Assembly (NCBI GenBank): GCA_012514775.1
Contig: JAAYZQ010000084.1
Span: 1 to 12,886, forward strand
Reading direction: 5' to 3'
Source of the DNA: Anaerolineaceae bacterium
GTDB taxonomy: Bacteria; Chloroflexota; Anaerolineae; JAAYZQ01
Length of the DNA stretch: 12,886 nt
Shown: positions 7,015-12,886 of the stretch, in pieces
Layout: every line of letters starts with the position of its first letter
Numbering within the stretch: position 1 is the stretch's first letter
Made by a program: the position numbers and the translations under genes
Notes under the pieces: model-generated
Told to the model about the DNA's origin: nothing
Database searches by the model: none
The model's input: the letters and a program-made list of their open reading frames with translations, nothing else

Positions 7015-7653
7015 ATGGATGGTGACTCAACACGTCAACAGCAAACAAACGCGGTCGGGCGCGGCCCGCTGCTCAGCAGGCGGGCCGCCCTCGGGCTCGG
7101 CGGTTCGGCCCTGGCCCTCGTCGGGCTGGGCGGCCTCGTCCGGCTTCTGCCGTCCAAAGGCGGCTTTCTGCGGCCGCCCGGCGCCCTGCCGGAGGAGCAG
7201 TTCCTGGCTCAGTGCGTCAAGTGCTCGCGCTGCATCGACGTCTGTCCGCTCGAGGCGCTTTCGCCCGTCCTCATCACCGACAGCATCCTCGCCGCCGGAA
7301 CGCCCAAGCTCAACTTCCGACAGGGGTGGTGTGACCTGTGCATGAAGTGCGCCGACATCTGCCCCACCCCGTCCCTCGACCCGGCGGACAAGGAGACCAT
7401 CAAGCTGGGCCTCGCCGAGATCAACCGAGACGAGTGCATCGCCTGGAACTGGGAAGGCTGCAGTCGCTGCTACGACCTGTGCCCCATCCAGGCCATCACC
7501 ATGGACGACCACAAGCGCCCGGCCGTGGACGCCGCTCTATGCAACGGCTGCGGGCTGTGCGAGAACATCTGTCCCAGCACGACGTTCCGCCGCTACACGG
7601 GAGCGAAGCACAAGGCCATTGTCATTGTGCCCATCTCTCCTTCCGGAAGCTAG
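7015..7653 (+). CDS. NapG-like Tat-exported four-cluster ferredoxin
   Basis: The 212-residue protein starts with a long polar N region, a twin-arginine motif (LLSRRAALG, residues 19-27) and a hydrophobic helix (to about 45), then four [4Fe-4S] binding groups: Cys67/70/73/77, Cys106/109/112/116, Cys141/149/152/156 (wider spacing, CIAWNWEGCSRCYDLCP) and Cys176/179/182/186. This order and the wide third motif match NapG/MauM ferredoxins, which work with NapH to pass electrons from menaquinol to an exported molybdoenzyme. The ATG at 7015 has GGGAG 6 nt upstream. It is followed by a NapH-like gene, as in nap operons, yet no napA, napB or other nitrate-reductase genes are present, so the pair probably serves the molybdoenzyme here. 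Confidence 0.85.
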   Translation: MDGDSTRQQQTNAVGRGPLLSRRAALGLGGSALALVGLGGLVRLLPSKGGFLRPPGALPEEQFLAQCVKCSRCIDVCPLEALSPVLITDSILAAGTPKLNFRQGWCDLCMKCADICPTPSLDPADKETIKLGLAEINRDECIAWNWEGCSRCYDLCPIQAITMDDHKRPAVDAALCNGCGLCENICPSTTFRRYTGAKHKAIVIVPISPSGS

Positions 7654-7700
7654 CCGTCGACCCGGCCGGCCCTGCTGGCCGTTGAGGAGGTTTCATACCC

Positions 7701-8558
7701 TTGGCCTCGCGACTCAAGATCGCCAACAAAGCAGCGTGGGCCCGCACCGCGGTCCTGCTGCTGTTCATCGGGCTCATCGCCATCGCTGCCGTGCTGCACA
7801 CAGGGATCGGCGGCTACTGCTCCAGCGGGATATTTGGCGTTTCTTCACTGTGCCTACTAGGGGCGTTACAGGCGGTCCTGGCCGGCCAGAGCTCGACCCC
7901 CGAATTGTGGCTGGCGGCAGGGGTGACGCTGCTCGGCGTCGTGCTGCTGGGGCGCTTTTTCTGCGCCTGGGTCTGCCCCGGAGCCCTGCTGCGGGGGCCG
8001 GTCAAGGGGAAGAACGGGGCCAATGCCAACGGCGATAACCACGGAACTGCCCACAGGTACACGCCATTCGCCGTCCTGGGCGGGGCGATGCTGTCGTCGC
8101 TGATCTTTGGCTTCCCGGTCTTTTGCCTCATCTGCCCCGTCGGGCTGTCGCTCGGAGCGGTATATGCCGTCGTCCGGCTGTTTGTCCACCAGCAGCCCAG
8201 CCTGGAGCTGCTCGTCTTCCCGGCCCTGCTCGGCGTCGAGTTCTTTGTGCTCAAGCGCTGGTGCACCTCCATCTGCCCCCTCGGCGCGCTGCTGTCGCTC
8301 GCCGGGAGGCTGAACCCCTTCCTGCGGCTGGCGGTCAGGAAGGACAAGTGCCTCACCTCGCGCGGCGCAAACTGCCGGGTCTGCAAGAACGCGTGCTCGG
8401 AGCGGATCTATCCCCCCGCCGAGATAGGAGCCGTCGCCCCGGGCAATTGCACCAAGTGCCTGGAGTGCTACGAGAAATGCCCGGTGGGCGCCATCGAGAT
8501 CAAAATGCTGACGGGTCTTGGCCGGAAAAGGGAGCAGGATCATGTCCACAGCAATTGA
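7701..8558 (+). CDS. NapH-like membrane ferredoxin
   Basis: The 285-residue protein has about four to five membrane segments (roughly residues 15-32, 68-85, 122-140, 150-162, 168-185), cytoplasmic C-x3-CP or C-x2-CP motifs (Cys88/92, Cys142/145, Cys188/192), and a C-terminal pair of [4Fe-4S] motifs: Cys217/225/228/232 and Cys250/253/256/260. This architecture is that of NapH and related quinol-oxidising membrane ferredoxins. The start is a TTG at 7701 with GAGGAGG about 10 nt upstream; no ATG fits, and the sequence after the TTG (a basic stretch then the first membrane helix) is as expected. It overlaps the start of the next gene by 17 bp, implying coupled translation. With the preceding NapG-like protein it may form a second electron entry to the extracytoplasmic enzyme. 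Confidence 0.85.
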   Translation: MASRLKIANKAAWARTAVLLLFIGLIAIAAVLHTGIGGYCSSGIFGVSSLCLLGALQAVLAGQSSTPELWLAAGVTLLGVVLLGRFFCAWVCPGALLRGPVKGKNGANANGDNHGTAHRYTPFAVLGGAMLSSLIFGFPVFCLICPVGLSLGAVYAVVRLFVHQQPSLELLVFPALLGVEFFVLKRWCTSICPLGALLSLAGRLNPFLRLAVRKDKCLTSRGANCRVCKNACSERIYPPAEIGAVAPGNCTKCLECYEKCPVGAIEIKMLTGLGRKREQDHVHSN

Positions 8559-9771
8559 GCAGGTTGAGAAGGCGCTCGATCGCTTCGAGCCGCACCCTAT
8601 CAAGGTGGTCGGAAATCTGTGCTCGGCCAAGCGGCACCGGCTGTCCAATTGTAAGCGCTGCGTCGACGCCTGCCCGGCCGGCGCCCTGACACTGCGGACT
8701 ACTGCTGCCATCGGGGGTCCTGGGAGTGCGGTGGCCGACGGCCCGCACATCGACCCGGAGCGGTGCACCGGCTGCGGCATGTGCGCCGCGGTGTGCCCGG
8801 CCGGCGCGCTGGAGGCCCAATCGCCGTCCAACATCGAGCTGCTGGCCCAGGTGATGCGCCTCGCCCTCGCGGGCCAGGGCGTAGCCTTTGCCTGCCCGCT
8901 CAGCCTGGAGCAGGCCGACGCCGGCCGGCCGTGCGTCATCGTCAACTGCCTGGGCCGGTTGGACGAGTCGCTTCTAGTCGGCGCAGTGGCCCATGGCGCC
9001 CGGCCGGTGCGGCTAATCGACCGGGCGTGTGAAGGCTGCGCCCAGGCTGCCGGCCGCGCCATGGCCGCCGCGGCAATCGAGCGTTCCAATGGCCTGCTTG
9101 CCGCCTTTGGCCTGCCTGGGCAGATCGCCTTCCACACTGGCAAGGCCTGCGCCCTGCCTGCGCCCACCCCCGCAGCCGGGAACGGCGAGGGCCTCAGCCG
9201 CCGGGGCCTGCTCAAGCGCCTGGCCCAGGAGACCCTGCGCGCCGGTCAAGCTATAGCCGAGGCGCCTCAGCCCGGCGAGTCGCAGCCGCGTGAACTGCTG
9301 CCGGCCGACGAGCCGCTGCCCCGCGGTGAGCTGCCGGCCGATCTGCCCCTGACCCGCGCCCTGCTGCTCACAGCCCTGCGACGCCTCGACCCGGCACCCC
9401 TTGCCGGGCCCGGCCAGGCCGCCGCTGGCGCCGGCCTGTTCGCCTCCTTTGACTGCACCGACCAGTGTACCGGTTGCCAGATGTGCGGCTTTTTCTGTCC
9501 CACCGGCGCCCTGACAAAGGTGGAGCAGGACGGCCAGCTTGGGGTGATCTTCCGGCCGGCCCGCTGCACTGACTGCGGCCTGTGCCGGGATATCTGCTAC
9601 CGCGACGCGGTGGTGCTGTCCTCGGGAGCGGACCTCACCTACGTGCTGGCCGACGCCGCCCAGGTGTTCCTGATGCGGGACGCCGACGCGGCGCCATGGC
9701 TGAAACTGGCGTCGAAGCAGACCGGCGGGTATTGGGTCCTCCCGGCCAAGCCGGGGGAGTGGGCTCCCTAG
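8542..9771 (+). CDS. Unusual 409-residue four-cluster iron-sulfur protein
   Basis: Two N-terminal [4Fe-4S] motifs (Cys27/37/40/44 and Cys75/78/81/85) are followed by a middle domain with scattered cysteines (Cys118, 131, 136, 163, 166) around ACPLSLEQAD, VNCLGRLDES and ACEGCAQAAGR. That middle domain faintly recalls MvhD/FlpD-type or HdrA-associated modules. A proline- and alanine-rich linker (about 205-300) follows. Two more [4Fe-4S] motifs end the protein: Cys309/312/315/319 (CTGCQMCGFFCP) and Cys342/345/348/352, the last ending CYRDAV with tyrosine where proline is usual. There is no signal peptide or membrane segment at the N terminus, so it is probably cytosolic; an internal SRRGLLKRL (219-227) resembles a Tat motif but is mid-chain. 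The ATG at 8542 has GGAG 7 nt upstream inside the previous gene. Last gene of the putative structural operon; a likely cytosolic electron donor or hub. I do not recognise a named family. Confidence 0.8.
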   Translation: MSTAIEQVEKALDRFEPHPIKVVGNLCSAKRHRLSNCKRCVDACPAGALTLRTTAAIGGPGSAVADGPHIDPERCTGCGMCAAVCPAGALEAQSPSNIELLAQVMRLALAGQGVAFACPLSLEQADAGRPCVIVNCLGRLDESLLVGAVAHGARPVRLIDRACEGCAQAAGRAMAAAAIERSNGLLAAFGLPGQIAFHTGKACALPAPTPAAGNGEGLSRRGLLKRLAQETLRAGQAIAEAPQPGESQPRELLPADEPLPRGELPADLPLTRALLLTALRRLDPAPLAGPGQAAAGAGLFASFDCTDQCTGCQMCGFFCPTGALTKVEQDGQLGVIFRPARCTDCGLCRDICYRDAVVLSSGADLTYVLADAAQVFLMRDADAAPWLKLASKQTGGYWVLPAKPGEWAP

Positions 9772-10009
9772 TGTCCCTGGTTGCCATCCGCCGGCCAGGA
9801 TCACGCCGCTCAGACCGGTACCGGAACGGCGGTGGACCTTCGCAGCGGGGCGGTCCCCCACTCATGCTGCATCAACGCCCCCGGCCGAGATCATGAACTG
9901 GTTCGAGGCGGTGGCTGTCGCCTGGAACCGAGAGCCGAGTAACTTTGACGTTACCGGATGCTTTCTGCAACGTACGGCTGTTTGACCCGGTTTTGGCCTC
10001 AGCCACCAG
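9772..10009. other. Intergenic region ahead of the two-component genes
   Basis: I see no gene and no clear T-run terminator for the preceding operon. A short dyad, GTAAC (9939-9943) and GTTAC (9950-9954) around TTTGAC, lies about 55 bp upstream of the -35 box at 10010 and could be an operator, but such short dyads are common. Confidence 0.4.
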
Positions 10010-10038
10010 TTGACACCATCCCATCTTTCGGGTACTAT
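10010..10038 (+). promoter_or_regulatory. Sigma-70 type promoter for the two-component operon
   Basis: TTGACA (10010-10015) is a perfect -35 hexamer, followed by a 17-bp spacer and TACTAT (10033-10038) as -10. Transcription would start near 10045, leaving about 35 nt before the kinase start. This is the best promoter match in the window and suggests the sensor genes are expressed separately from the structural operon. Confidence 0.75.
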
Positions 10039-10081
10039 TATCCATGGGCAACGACCGGTGACAATAGACGGTGAGGGGACA

Positions 10082-11317
10082 ATGAGGTCAAATCATCAGG
10101 AACAGATTCGGCGACTGGCCGCGCAGGTGTATGAGCTCGAAGAAGCTCTGGCGCGGGAGAAGGCCGATGCCAGCATCCTGCGCCGCAGCCTGGAGGCCAT
10201 GCTGCTCATCTCGGAAGCGGCCAGGGACTCGATCTTTTCCAGCGAGCTCTTTGAGCGCCTCGCCGACCGCCTGATCGGGATCACCGGCTTTGACACGCTG
10301 ACGATCTTTCTCTTCGAGCCCGAGTGCGACCGGTACCGGCTCGTCGCCGTGCGCGGCCTGCCTCCGGAGGTCGTGCTCAGCATCAAGAAAATACCCGCCA
10401 ACATCGGCGATTTCGCCTCCATCGTGGCCGAGACCCATCAGCCGGTCTATACCTCGGACCACCCCTCCGATCATCGGGCCGCCATCCGGGGCGTGGACGA
10501 CCTGGGTATGCCCAGCCTGATGCTGATCCCACTCCTGGCCGGCGACCATTACGTCGGCTTCTTCGGGCTCAACTCCCGCCAGGTTGTCACCTGGGATCAG
10601 GGCCAGATCCGGTTCCTGGCCTCGCTCGGCCGCCAGATCGGCCTCGTCACCTACCATGCTCAGCAGGCGGAGAAGATGAAAGGCTCCGCCGCCGTCGAGG
10701 AACGCCTGCGCCTGGGCGAGGAGCTGCACGACAGCCTGGCCCAGACCCTTGGATTCCTGAACCTGCAGATGACCTTGACCGGCAACCTGCTGGGGCAGGG
10801 CCGTCTGGACGAGGCACAGGCCCATCTGCAAGAGATGCAGGTGCTGACCAAGGCGACACTGGACGACGTCTGCGAAGCCATCGCTAGCCTGCGCACTGGC
10901 TATGCGCAGGGCCAGTTCTTACCTATGCTGCAAGAGTTCCTGGACGACTACCGGGTCCACAGCGGCCTGGCCGTCGGCCTCACCATCGACGACCGGGCCT
11001 CCCTCCGCTTCTCACCGGAAGCCTCCGTCCAGCTCGTGCGCATCGTCCAGGAGGCACTGACCAACGTGCGCAAGCATGCCCGCGCCAGCCAGGCGTGCAT
11101 CACCGCCGAGCCCGACGGCGACTGGACCCGGATCAGCGTCCAGGACGACGGCGAAGGCTTCGATCCGGCCCAGGCAGTCACACCAGGCAGCCGGCAGTTT
11201 GGCCTGAGCATCATGCGCGGGCGCGCCGAGAGCGTGGGTGCCACCCTCGAAATTGACGCCCGGCCGGGCCACGGCTCGCGAGTCACGGTCAGGGCGCCGG
11301 TCGTCGGGGCAGGGTGA
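10082..11317 (+). CDS. Soluble GAF-domain histidine kinase, NarX/LiaS-like (HisKA_3)
   Basis: This 411-residue protein has an N-terminal coiled-coil-like helix (residues about 5-35), a GAF sensory domain (about 45-195), a HisKA_3 dimerisation and phosphotransfer segment with His216 in RLGEELHDSLAQTLG, and a HATPase domain with the N-box at IVQEALTNVRKHA (Asn328), G1 box DDGEGFDP (355-362) and G2 region QFGLSIMRGRAESVG. It lacks membrane segments, so it should sense a cytosolic signal bound by the GAF domain; there is no cysteine cluster in that domain to suggest an Fe-S sensor. The ATG at 10082 has GAGGGG 3 nt upstream and lies downstream of the mapped promoter; an in-frame TTG at 10010 coincides with the -35 box and is rejected. 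The response regulator begins one base after its stop. It probably controls the neighbouring molybdoenzyme operon. Confidence 0.9.
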   Translation: MRSNHQEQIRRLAAQVYELEEALAREKADASILRRSLEAMLLISEAARDSIFSSELFERLADRLIGITGFDTLTIFLFEPECDRYRLVAVRGLPPEVVLSIKKIPANIGDFASIVAETHQPVYTSDHPSDHRAAIRGVDDLGMPSLMLIPLLAGDHYVGFFGLNSRQVVTWDQGQIRFLASLGRQIGLVTYHAQQAEKMKGSAAVEERLRLGEELHDSLAQTLGFLNLQMTLTGNLLGQGRLDEAQAHLQEMQVLTKATLDDVCEAIASLRTGYAQGQFLPMLQEFLDDYRVHSGLAVGLTIDDRASLRFSPEASVQLVRIVQEALTNVRKHARASQACITAEPDGDWTRISVQDDGEGFDPAQAVTPGSRQFGLSIMRGRAESVGATLEIDARPGHGSRVTVRAPVVGAG

Positions 11318-11318
11318 C

Positions 11319-11999
11319 ATGCAGCCGATGCGCATCCTACTGGTGGACGATCATACCCTCTTTCGGCGGGCGCTAGCTTCCCTGCTGTCGTCCAGGCCGG
11401 GCATCGAGATCGTCGCCGAGGCGGGCGACGGCCTGGAGGCGCTGGCCAAGGCCCGCGAAACGTGGCCCGATGTCATCCTCATGGACATCAGCCTGCCCCA
11501 CTGCGGCGGACTGGAAGCCACGCGCCTGATCAAGGACGAGTTGCCCAACACCCAGATCGTCATCTTGACCATGTCGGCCGACGACGGGGACCTGTTGGAG
11601 GCCTTTCAGAACGGGGCCATCGGCTACCTACTCAAGAACCTGGAGCCCTACCAGTTGTTCGACATGCTCGAGGGGCTGCGCCGCGGCGAGGCGCCCCTGT
11701 CCGGTGCCGTGGCTGCCCGCCTCCTGGCACGCTTCGCCGAGCCGCCGGGTGCACACCGGCCTGCCGAGGCCGACGGGCAGTTGACGCCGCGGGAGATCGA
11801 GGTTCTGCAGCAGTTGGTGACCGGCGCCTCCAACCAGCAAATCGCCGACGCCCTGTGTATCACCGAACACACCGTCAAGCTCCACATGCGCAATATCCTG
11901 GACAGGCTGCACGCCCAGAACCGGGTGCAGGCGGCTGTACTCGCCGTCCACCAGGGCCTGGTCGAGGTTGACGCCCAGGGCCCCGTCAGTCCTGCCTGA
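11319..11999 (+). CDS. NarL/FixJ-type response regulator
   Basis: The 226-residue protein pairs with the upstream kinase. The receiver domain (residues 4-120) has the intact acidic pair Asp10-Asp11, phosphoacceptor Asp56 (VILMDISLP), Thr84 and Lys106. The C-terminal LuxR-type helix-turn-helix (about 155-215) reads LTPREIEVLQQLVTGASNQQ, then IADALCITEHTVKLHMRNIL, the standard GerE-like pattern. The ATG at 11319 starts one base after the kinase stop, with AGGGTG close upstream, so the two are translationally coupled. Likely targets are the promoter upstream of the molybdoenzyme operon or the regulator gene at 1070; no binding site could be assigned. Confidence 0.93.
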   Translation: MQPMRILLVDDHTLFRRALASLLSSRPGIEIVAEAGDGLEALAKARETWPDVILMDISLPHCGGLEATRLIKDELPNTQIVILTMSADDGDLLEAFQNGAIGYLLKNLEPYQLFDMLEGLRRGEAPLSGAVAARLLARFAEPPGAHRPAEADGQLTPREIEVLQQLVTGASNQQIADALCITEHTVKLHMRNILDRLHAQNRVQAAVLAVHQGLVEVDAQGPVSPA

Positions 12000-12008
12000 G
12001 CCCATCCT

Positions 12009-12037
12009 GGAGTGTGGCGGCATGACTGCCACACTCC
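12009..12037 (+). terminator. Strong hairpin after the response regulator
   Basis: GGAGTGTGGC (12009-12018) pairs perfectly with GCCACACTCC (12028-12037) around a 9-nt loop, 9 bp after the response regulator stop. There is no T-run, so it may be a stability or rho-assisted element; a canonical terminator follows at 12061-12089. Confidence 0.55.
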
Positions 12038-12046
12038 GCCACAGTC

Positions 12047-12222
12047 CATACCCCTCCCCGAAAGAGCTATAACAAGATAGCTCTTTTTTGCGAAAAGACA
12101 CCTCGTTAGGCTGTAGCGCAAACCAACTAGAACCGGTATACTTGACCTGGAGCGATGATATGACCGTTTCAACAGCGGCCTGCGGCCGGACGCGCGTCTT
12201 TCTATTCTCCTCGGGCACCCTG
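12047..12222 (+). repeat. Long direct repeat, copy 2 (176 bp)
   Basis: This segment is the gap-free counterpart of 957-1132 (165 of 176 bases identical, the first 79 invariant). It carries the same terminator, -10 box (TATACT at 12137-12142), ribosome binding site and first 21 codons of the pseudo-receiver regulator. Similarity stops abruptly at 12222, exactly after codon 21. Confidence 0.95.
12061..12089 (+). terminator. Intrinsic terminator within repeat copy 2
   Basis: This is identical to the hairpin at 971-999: a 10-bp stem (12061-12070 with 12077-12086), loop AACAAG and six T. Here it lies about 60 bp after the response regulator stop, so it probably ends the two-component transcript. 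Confidence 0.85.
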
Positions 12223-12438
12223 GAAAAGGCCCTTGAGTGCCGAGTTAGGCTACTGCGAAATCGATATTCTGGCCTTCAAGGCTCTGGCGGCAAATCCGCC
12301 AGAAACCGGCGGGCGACCGCAGGGAGTGCCGATCCCGCCGGAGCGCGCGTAGATGGTCAAGCTATCGTGCAACAACCCTGGTATCGAGGTGGCGAAAGAG
12401 GGATACTTGATTCTCAGCTAGATTACGGAACCGCATAG
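12160..12438 (+). pseudogene. Truncated second copy of the pseudo-receiver regulator gene
   Basis: From the ATG at 12160, 21 codons (to 12222) encode the same N terminus as the regulator at 1070, with one amino-acid change (Pro5 to Thr); similarity then ends. The frame runs on for a further 71 low-complexity, arginine- and glycine-rich residues to a stop at 12436-12438, a sequence unrelated to any receiver. Promoter-like elements, ribosome binding site and start are intact, so a 92-residue product could still be made. Of the three substitutions within the 21 shared codons, two are synonymous, suggesting it was once a functional paralogue. In a different frame, 12233-12352 reads more protein-like (contains LGYCEIDILAFKALAANPPE) and may be residue of the lost gene or of another gene; I do not recognise it. 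Confidence 0.65.
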
Positions 12439-12609
12439 GTTTTCTCCGAGCCCTCCAGCCTAAAGCAAAGCGTGACGCCATGGCCGGTGGGCCGGTCCCC
12501 GAGCCAACTCGGGGGTCCTCCCACATGCGAGGAGGATCACGGGTGATGGGGGAAACGCCATCGCCTCCTGAAATCCCGCCCATGGGGGATGGAATTGGGA
12601 AGGAGAACC
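12438..12609 (+). promoter_or_regulatory. Probable molybdenum-cofactor (Moco/Tuco) riboswitch
   Basis: A closing stem pairs 12442-12447 (TTCTCC) with 12602-12607 (GGAGAA), extended by GG 12438-12439 with CC 12608-12609. Inside, CCTAAA (12459-12464) opposite CATGG (12479-12483) resembles the 11-nt GNRA-tetraloop receptor. A GAAA tetraloop (12552-12555) caps a GATGG/CCATC stem (12545-12549 with 12558-12562). There are further hairpins: 12497-12503 with 12508-12514, and TCCTCC with GGAGGA (12516-12521 and 12530-12535). A tetraloop docking to its receptor, a multi-stem core and conserved-looking CTCCGAGCC and GGGAAGGAG ends are what I recall of the Moco riboswitch. The class call is inference from memory. 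An intrinsic terminator follows at 12632, so it probably acts by transcription termination. Confidence 0.65.
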
Positions 12610-12613
12610 GTGT

Positions 12614-12625
12614 TGCTGTACAGCA
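12614..12625. other. Perfect 12-bp palindrome between riboswitch and terminator
   Basis: TGCTGTACAGCA reads the same on both strands. It lies between the aptamer-like leader and the terminator stem, where it could be part of an alternative (antiterminator) fold or a separate protein-binding site. Confidence 0.4.
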
Positions 12626-12631
12626 GTCTTT

Positions 12632-12663
12632 GCTCGCCAACGGTCTCCTTGGCGAGCTTTTTT
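12632..12663 (+). terminator. Intrinsic terminator of the riboswitch leader
   Basis: GCTCGCCAA (12632-12640) pairs perfectly with TTGGCGAGC (12649-12657) around an 8-nt loop and is followed by six T (12658-12663). It sits between the structured leader and the ABC ATPase start at 12730, as in transcription-attenuating riboswitches. Confidence 0.9.
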
Positions 12664-12729
12664 GTTGCGAGGGCGGTGTCAAGAGGAATGATGCCATGGA
12701 TTTGAAAAGGGCGCGGCACGGAGCAGCAG

Positions 12730-12886
12730 ATGATCCGGGTGCGTGACCTCACGGTCCATTATGGCCCGGTCCGCGCGCTGGAGGACGTCTCGCTGGACGT
12801 CAAGGCCGGCGAGTGCGTCCTGGTCAGCGGCCCGTCGGGTTGCGGCAAGAGCACCCTGGCCCGTGTCCTCGCGGGTCTGATCCCCC
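12730..12886 (+). CDS. ABC transporter ATPase, 5' part (possibly ECF/CbiO type)
   Basis: The 52 visible residues are the start of an ABC ATP-binding protein: [20 protein letters not shown], a typical first beta-sheet with the aromatic A-loop (Tyr11), then the Walker A motif GPSGCGKST at residues 34-42, followed by [10 protein letters not shown]. The wording around Walker A ([23 protein letters not shown]) resembles energy-coupling-factor ATPases, but molybdate/tungstate-type importers remain possible because the rest is outside the window. The ATG at 12730 has GGAG 6 nt upstream; no upstream in-frame start is plausible. It lies behind a Moco-riboswitch-like leader and terminator, which points to transport linked to molybdenum, tungsten or the cofactor. 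Confidence 0.85.
   Translation, partial: MIRVRDLTVHYGPVRALEDVSLDVKAGECVLVSGPSGCGKSTLARVLAGLIP

Noticed and set aside
7866..9215. 449-codon minus-strand open frame opposite the NapH-like and 409-residue genes
   Set aside because: It is antisense to genes with multiple intact [4Fe-4S] motifs, has low-complexity composition and no domain signature.
957..12222. Insertion sequence or transposon ends
   Set aside because: The repeats are direct, contain gene and promoter sequence, lack terminal inverted repeats and target duplications, and no transposase or integrase frame is present.
12438..12609. Cobalamin, TPP, FMN, SAM or THF riboswitch as identity of the leader
   Set aside because: I looked for their hallmark boxes (for example the cobalamin GCCACTG box, the TPP CTGAGA and the FMN AGGGT elements) and did not find them; the tetraloop and receptor-like pair fits Moco better.
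1..12886. CRISPR array, tRNA or rRNA genes
   Set aside because: No regularly spaced repeats, cloverleaf sequences or rRNA signatures were seen on either strand.

Overview
This 12.9-kb window is high-GC bacterial DNA that carries one coherent block for an anaerobic respiratory or reductive molybdoenzyme, bounded by two copies of a 176-bp direct repeat. The twin-arginine molybdoprotein, DmsB/DmsC-type partners, NapG/NapH-type ferredoxins and a GAF/NarL two-component pair indicate an anaerobe or facultative anaerobe with a quinone pool. The overall style (high GC, GTG and TTG starts, atypical winged-helix regulator, possible threonyl-tRNA editing-domain protein) suggests Chloroflexota, but this placement is an impression that I could not test.

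Layout. Bases 1-555 (minus strand) hold the start of a possible tRNA-Thr editing-domain protein and a small DUF1801/YdhG-like protein. Bases 556-956 have no convincing gene. Bases 957-1132 are repeat copy 1, containing an intrinsic terminator, a candidate promoter and the first 21 codons of an unusual regulator (1070-1969) with a degenerate receiver domain and two winged-helix-like repeats. Bases 2028-9771 encode, all on the plus strand and tightly packed: a Tat-exported DMSO-reductase-family catalytic subunit, a four-cluster ferredoxin subunit, a DmsC-like membrane anchor, a TorD/DmsD-type chaperone, a NapG-like Tat-exported ferredoxin, a NapH-like membrane ferredoxin and an unusual 409-residue four-cluster iron-sulfur protein. 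A strong promoter (10010-10038) then drives a soluble GAF histidine kinase and a NarL-type response regulator (10082-11999). Bases 12047-12222 are repeat copy 2, ending in a truncated copy of the 1070 regulator gene. The window closes with a structured leader that looks like a molybdenum-cofactor (Moco) riboswitch, followed by a perfect intrinsic terminator and the start of an ABC transporter ATPase gene.

How it fits together (inference). The chaperone loads Moco into the catalytic subunit before Tat export. The DmsC-like anchor and the NapH/NapG-like proteins are two possible routes for electrons from quinol or cytoplasmic donors to the extracytoplasmic catalytic subunit. The kinase/response-regulator pair and the pseudo-receiver regulator are the likely transcriptional controls, and the downstream ABC gene appears to be tuned to Moco status. 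The catalytic subunit carries motifs that I associate with the acetylene hydratase / pyrogallol transhydroxylase / gut catechol dehydroxylase branch rather than with classical DMSO or nitrate reductases, so its substrate is the main open question.
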